NCBI GenBank assembly: GCA_964433975.1
Contig: CAYSSS010000023.1
Span: forward strand, 1 to 24,837
Length of the DNA stretch: 24,837 nt
Direction of reading: 5' to 3'
DNA from: 2-01-FULL-45-10 sp964433975
GTDB taxonomy: Bacteria > Omnitrophota > Gorgyraeia > 2-01-FULL-45-10
How positions within the stretch are numbered: the stretch's first letter is position 1; the number at the start of each line of letters is the position of its first letter. Below are positions 20,963 to 24,837 of the stretch, piece after piece. The notes beneath the pieces are model-generated. The model saw only the letters and a program-made list of their open reading frames with translations. It was not told where the DNA came from and did no database searches. The position numbers and the translations under genes were made by a program.

Positions 20963-20970
20963 CTCAGCAT

Positions 20971-21546
20971 ATGTCGAGTAAAAATGTTTATATTATTGCC
21001 GGGCCAAATGGCTCAGGTAAGACCACGTTTGCCAGAAAATTTCTGCCGAATTATGCGAAATGCCAGAATTTTGTAAATGCTGATCTTATTGCGCAGGGGC
21101 TATCACCGTTCTCACCCGGAGCGGCTGCCATGAAGGCTGGAAGACTTGTACTTGAGCAGATTCGCAATTTAGCGGAAAAAAATGTCGATTTTGCTTTTGA
21201 AACGACTTTGGCGGGCAGATCTTATATGTCGTTTTTGGAAGATTTAAAGAAGAAAGGATATGATATAAACATATTCTTCTTATGGATCCCCAATGCTGAG
21301 CTTGCGTTGGGGCGCATAAAGGACAGAGTCGCTACTGGCGGTCATAACGTGCCTGCTTTAGATGTAAGGCGTAGATTTCATAGAGGGATATATAATTTTT
21401 TCAACTATTATAAGAAGATTTCCGATACATGGCTTCTGTTTAATAATTCAAACGCCATGCCAAGATTAATTGCTCAGGAAAAGAACGGGAAGGCAGAAAT
21501 ATTAGATAGCGATCTTTTTAGAAAAGTATCCGAACCGGCGGGGTAA
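20971..21546 (+). CDS. Zeta-toxin/COG4185-like P-loop ATPase
   Basis: 191-residue P-loop protein. The Walker A motif GPNGSGKTT (11-19) is followed by NADLIAQGLSPF, FETTLAG and RIKDRVATGGHNVP, the pattern of the zeta toxin-like predicted ATPases (COG4185). Zeta toxins phosphorylate UDP-N-acetylglucosamine and block peptidoglycan synthesis. Whether this chromosomal relative does so cannot be told. A 52-residue gene follows 7 nt after its stop, suggesting a toxin-antitoxin pair with the toxin gene first. The DNA is richer in A and T than the housekeeping genes, which fits horizontal gain. The start is the ATG directly after a promoter. Confidence 0.85.
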   Translation: MSSKNVYIIAGPNGSGKTTFARKFLPNYAKCQNFVNADLIAQGLSPFSPGAAAMKAGRLVLEQIRNLAEKNVDFAFETTLAGRSYMSFLEDLKKKGYDINIFFLWIPNAELALGRIKDRVATGGHNVPALDVRRRFHRGIYNFFNYYKKISDTWLLFNNSNAMPRLIAQEKNGKAEILDSDLFRKVSEPAG

Positions 21547-21553
21547 ATTAATA

Positions 21554-21712
21554 ATGACAAAAAAAACATTGCAGATAAAAGCTTTTAAAGCGTTTAAAGA
21601 AGCGATTCGCGAGGTAGTGGAAGAACATAAGCGCACAGGCCGTCCTCTTGTAGTATGGCAAAACGGGAAAGTCGTCAAAATATCCCCCAATCAAATTAAA
21701 CAAAAGAAGTAG
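21554..21712 (+). CDS. Small protein paired with the zeta-like ATPase, putative antitoxin
   Basis: 52 residues, starting MTKKTLQIKAFKAFKEAI and ending NGKVVKISPNQIKQKK. A basic amphipathic helix (about 5-27) is followed by a short strand pair, TGRPLVVWQNGKVVKI. Small proteins with an E-x-H-x-x-x-G-x-P...NGKVV pattern are often found next to COG4185 ATPases; this is from general recollection. It starts 7 nt after the toxin stop, with GGCGGGG about 10 nt upstream as a possible ribosome site. It may also act as a DNA-binding regulator. Function is inferred from position. Confidence 0.72.
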   Translation: MTKKTLQIKAFKAFKEAIREVVEEHKRTGRPLVVWQNGKVVKISPNQIKQKK

Positions 21713-21768
21713 CGCGCGCATCTCGTTTATATTGATACAATCATTCAATTGCTGGGAGATTAAAACCA

Positions 21769-22873
21769 ATGCTGAACGGAATAAGAGAAGAGTTAAAGAA
21801 GACGGAGGGTAAGTTAGCGGCCCTCAGAGGTTATCTTTGACATCGATACAAAGCTGGAGCGTATAGCGTATTTGGAGAAGGAGATCGCGCAGGAAGGGTT
21901 CTGGAATAACCAGGAGCGGTCTCAAGGTACGGTAAAAGAGCTGAAGAGTTTGAAGCTTGCGGCGGAGCCGTATCTCAAGATAGCCGAAGGCGTCAATGGT
22001 ATACGCGACATAATAGAGATAGCCGGCACCGAAGACACGGAATCGCTGGCGCATTTTAAGAACGACCTCGCGAAGCTCTCCGGCGATGCCGATGACCTTG
22101 AGTTCAGGGCGCTTCTAAACGAAGAGACCGATATAAATAACGCCATTCTAAGCGTCAATGCCGGGGCCGGCGGAACGGAGGCGTGCGATTGGGCGGCGAT
22201 GATCCTGAGGATGTATGCGATGTGGGCCGAGGGTAAAGGCTACAAAGTCACATGGCTCGATCAGCTCCAGGGTGAAGAGGCCGGTATAAAGAGCGCCACT
22301 CTTTTAGTGGCGGGGGATTACGCGTATGGTTATCTTAAGGCGGAATCGGGAGTCCACCGCCTGGTTAGGATCTCTCCTTTTGATTCCAACAAGAGACGGC
22401 ACACCTCATTCGCTTCGGTCGATGTTATACCGGAAGTCTCGGACGATATAAAGATAGAGGTGAAGGAAGCGGATCTGAAGATAGATACCTATCGCGCCGG
22501 CGGCAAAGGCGGGCAGCACGTAAATAAGACAGACTCTGCTGTAAGGATAACCCACATCCCTACCGGGATAGTGGTACAATGCCAGAACGAACGTTCGCAG
22601 TTCAAAAATAAATCGATGTCTATGAAGCTGTTGAGAGCGAAGCTTTATGAGGTCGAGCGCCAGAAGAAAGCGAAGGCGGTCGAGACCGCATACGACTCAA
22701 AGAAGGATATCGAATGGGGCAGCCAGATAAGGTCATATGTCCTGCATCCATACAAGATGGTGAAGGATCATAGGACCGGATTTGAGGTCGGTAACGCCCA
22801 GGGTGTGCTGGACGGCAAAATAGACGGATTCATAGAGGCGTATCTGAAGGGCTTAAGGACGAAAGATGCTTAA
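21769..22873 (+). CDS. prfB: Peptide chain release factor 2 (programmed +1 frameshift)
   Basis: RF2 terminates translation at UGA and UAA. The first 23 codons from ATG 21769 end in CTT TGA (21835-21840). Reading continues only if the ribosome slips +1 to GAC at 21839, giving join(21769..21837,21839..22873) and 367 residues, against 365 in E. coli. The SPF tripeptide that reads UGA/UAA is at about 202-204 (ISPFDSNKRRH) and GGQ at about 247-249 (AGGKGGQHVNK), which triggers peptide release. GGGAG at 21754-21758 is the ribosome site. The secA start overlaps its last 8 nt. An apparent ORF from a TTG at 21872 misses the first 34 residues and is not the true gene start. Confidence 0.96.
21826..21841 (+). 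promoter_or_regulatory. prfB autoregulatory +1 frameshift site
   Basis: AGAGGT TAT CTT TGA C: a Shine-Dalgarno-like AGAGGT 3 nt before the slippery CTT, then an in-frame UGA followed by C, the poor-termination context. The layout matches the classical site (AGGGGGT TAT CTT TGA C) by which low RF2 raises its own synthesis. Confidence 0.95.
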
Positions 22874-24837
22874 TAAGTTATTCAAAAAGATGCTTGGAAC
22901 GCAGAACGAAAGAGTGGTGCGGCTTTTGAAGCCCACCGTAGACGCGATAAACGCGTTTGAGCCCGAGATATCCAAGCTCTCCGACGCCGAGCTACGCGCG
23001 AAGACCGATGAATTCAGGGCCAGGATAGAGAAGAACAGGCTTGAGCGTGCCGATGCCCTCAATGAGATGTGGGAGCTATTCAAAAGCGCCACAGCCCCGG
23101 ATGAAAAAGAGAGACTGAAAAGAAAGTACCGCGATCTGAAGAATATGATATTCGCGGATGTTCTGCCGGAGGCTTTCGCGGTCGTGCGCGAGGCCGCGAA
23201 GCGTACGGTGAAGATGCGCCACTTCGACGTCCAGCTCATGGGCGGATTAATATTGCACCAGGGTAAGATCGCTGAAATGGCGACCGGGGAAGGCAAGACT
23301 CTGGTGGCCACACTTCCGGTATATCTGAACGCGCTCACCGGAGAGGGCGTCCATGTCATAACGGTAAATGACTACCTGGCCAAAAGAGACAGGCTCTGGA
23401 TGGGGCCTGTCTATGAATTTTTAGGCCTGTCGGTCGGCGTAATATACCACGATATAGACCAGGCCCAGAGGAGAAGCGCTTACGCTTCAGACATCACTTA
23501 CGGTACCAATAACGAATTCGGGTTCGATTATTTAAGGGACAATATGGTGGTCAGCAAAGAGGATATGGCCCAGCGCGGCCATAACTATTGTATCGTCGAC
23601 GAGGTAGACTCTATCCTTGTGGACGAATCGAGGACTCCTCTTATCATATCGGGGCCGGCCGAAGAGTCGACCGATAAATATTACACCATAAATAAGATAG
23701 TGCCGCGCCTTAAGGGTAAGATCACGACCGATAAGGAAGAGATCGACGCCAAGTATAAAGGGGTCGACATAGAGAAGGGCATAGATTACTCCGTCAATGA
23801 AAAGAACCACACGGCGAACCTTACCGAAGAGGGTGTCTTGAAGTGCCAGGAGATGCTCGGGGTCAAGAATCTCTATGATGACATACAATCGGAATGGGAA
23901 CATCACATAAGGCAGGCAATAAGAGCTCACGCTCTCTATAAAAGAGATGTTGACTACGTAGTCAAAGACGGCGAAGTGATAATAGTAGACGAGTTCACCG
24001 GACGCCTTATGCCGGGCAGGCGGTGGTCCGACGGGCTTCACCAGGCGGTTGAAGCGAAGGAGAACGTGAAGATCGAGAGAGAGAACCAGACTCTCGCCAC
24101 CATAACATTCCAGAATTATTTCAGGATGTACAAGAAGCTGGCCGGCATGACCGGGACGGCCGAGACGGAGGCGGTGGAGTTCTCGAAGATATACGGCCTC
24201 GACGTAGTGGTCGCCCCGACCAACAGACAGTTGGCGAGGACCAACCACCCGGACGTCATATACAAGACTGAGCGCGAAAAGTTCAACGCCGCGTGCATGG
24301 AGATAGCCGAGCTTTACAAGGTCGGCAGGCCGGTTCTCGTCGGGACCATCTCAATAGAGAAGTCCGAGCACCTCAGTAATCTTTTAAAGAGGATGAGTAT
24401 TCCCCATCATGTTCTCAACGCAAAGTACCACGAAATGGAAGCCGAGATCATATCCAAGGCGGGCCAGAAGTACGCCATCACTATAGCCACGAATATGGCA
24501 GGCCGCGGTACGGATATAGTGCTGGGCGACGATGTCGCGTCCCTAGGCGGCCTTCATGTCCTCGGCACCGAGAGGCACGAAGCCCGCCGAATCGATAACC
24601 AGCTGCGAGGACGCTCCGGCAGGCAGGGCGATCCCGGGTCGAGCAGATTTTATCTCTCTTTAGAAGATGACCTCATGAGAATATTCGGCTCCGACAGGAT
24701 AAAGATGATAATGGAGAAGCTCGGGATGGAGGAGGGCCAGGAGATACAGCACAACTTCATAACCAAAGCTATATCGACCGCGCAAAAGAGAGTGGAGCAG
24801 CATAATTTTGAGATACGAAAACACCTCCTTGAGTACG
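22866..24837 (+). CDS. secA: Protein translocase ATPase SecA (3' end outside window)
   Basis: Motor of the Sec export pathway. 657 codons are visible and the frame is still open at 24837; SecA is usually 800-900 residues. It starts MLNKLFKKMLGTQNERVV. Walker A is ATGEGKT (139-145). Further motifs are TVNDYLAKRD, YGTNNEFGFDYLRDNM, the Walker B DEVDSILVDESRTPLIISG, EFTGRLMPGRRWSDGLHQAVEAKE, GMTGTAETEA, ATNMAGRGTDIVLG and QLRGRSGRQGDPGSSRF. The preprotein cross-linking domain and helicase NBD2 are complete; the scaffold and C-terminal domains lie beyond the window. The ATG overlaps the prfB stop by 8 nt, so translation may be coupled. It would export the signal-peptide proteins encoded in this window. 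Confidence 0.97.
   Translation, partial: MLNKLFKKMLGTQNERVVRLLKPTVDAINAFEPEISKLSDAELRAKTDEFRARIEKNRLERADALNEMWELFKSATAPDEKERLKRKYRDLKNMIFADVLPEAFAVVREAAKRTVKMRHFDVQLMGGLILHQGKIAEMATGEGKTLVATLPVYLNALTGEGVHVITVNDYLAKRDRLWMGPVYEFLGLSVGVIYHDIDQAQRRSAYASDITYGTNNEFGFDYLRDNMVVSKEDMAQRGHNYCIVDEVDSILVDESRTPLIISGPAEESTDKYYTINKIVPRLKGKITTDKEEIDAKYKGVDIEKGIDYSVNEKNHTANLTEEGVLKCQEMLGVKNLYDDIQSEWEHHIRQAIRAHALYKRDVDYVVKDGEVIIVDEFTGRLMPGRRWSDGLHQAVEAKENVKIERENQTLATITFQNYFRMYKKLAGMTGTAETEAVEFSKIYGLDVVVAPTNRQLARTNHPDVIYKTEREKFNAACMEIAELYKVGRPVLVGTISIEKSEHLSNLLKRMSIPHHVLNAKYHEMEAEIISKAGQKYAITIATNMAGRGTDIVLGDDVASLGGLHVLGTERHEARRIDNQLRGRSGRQGDPGSSRFYLSLEDDLMRIFGSDRIKMIMEKLGMEEGQEIQHNFITKAISTAQKRVEQHNFEIRKHLLEY

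Noticed and set aside
21713..21768. Promoter for prfB
   Set aside because: TATATT and TACAAT stretches occur, but neither has a convincing -35 at 16-18 nt spacing.
21769..21872. Broken prfB (pseudogene)
   Set aside because: The in-frame TGA sits in the classical programmed frameshift context and the rest of RF2 is intact.
23532..24248. 238-codon minus-strand ORF
   Set aside because: Lies within secA, whose frame carries all expected motifs.

Overview
The window reads as a stretch of chromosome from a diderm (Gram-negative) bacterium. It encodes an LptE-type lipoprotein and a BamD-like outer-membrane assembly protein, and the order leuS ... lptE-holA-rpsT resembles the leuS-lptE-holA order of many Gram-negatives. 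A giant exported repeat protein, a PilZ protein and abundant small palindromic repeats translated inside genes are features I associate with Candidatus Omnitrophota or a related PVC-superphylum lineage. That placement is inference. One run of 100 Ns (18507-18606) shows this is a draft, probably metagenomic, scaffold.

Layout. Positions 1-197 hold the 3' end of tRNA-Ala(GGC) and a complete tRNA-Leu(CAA). A co-directional cluster follows: endonuclease IV (nfo), leucyl-tRNA synthetase (leuS), a ComEA-like helix-hairpin-helix protein and ComEC (220-6296). A PilZ protein with its own sigma70-type promoter comes next. A second promoter drives a BamD-like TPR protein, lptE and holA (6835-10177). rpsT lies on the minus strand, overlapping the end of holA, and is divergent from murJ-uvrC (10502-13251). 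The uvrC is a compact form without the C-terminal HhH module.

From 13314 to 20921 runs one ORF of 2535 codons (counted through the Ns). It has a signal peptide, an unrecognised N-terminal domain, four 65-residue repeats, a unique region, at least nine copies of a roughly 94-residue repeat, an acetyltransferase-like (GNAT) domain, a methyltransferase-like domain and an unrecognised C-terminal domain. Small palindromic elements are inserted in frame between modules. After it lie a zeta-toxin/COG4185-like ATPase with a 52-residue partner, then prfB, which needs a programmed +1 frameshift, and the first 657 codons of secA, which runs off the end.

The housekeeping genes cover DNA repair (nfo, uvrC), replication (holA), translation (leuS, rpsT, prfB), DNA uptake (comEA, comEC), envelope assembly (BamD-like, lptE, murJ) and protein export (secA). 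The unusual parts are the giant repeat ORF, the nested palindromes inside it, and three genes (6835, 13314, 20971) whose -10 boxes end 8-11 nt before the start codon with no Shine-Dalgarno, suggesting leaderless or nearly leaderless mRNAs. No gene-free stretch exceeds 300 bases: 44-111, 6297-6411, 6778-6834, 10433-10501, 13252-13313, 20922-20970 and 21713-21768 are the main gaps, and any signals in them are listed.
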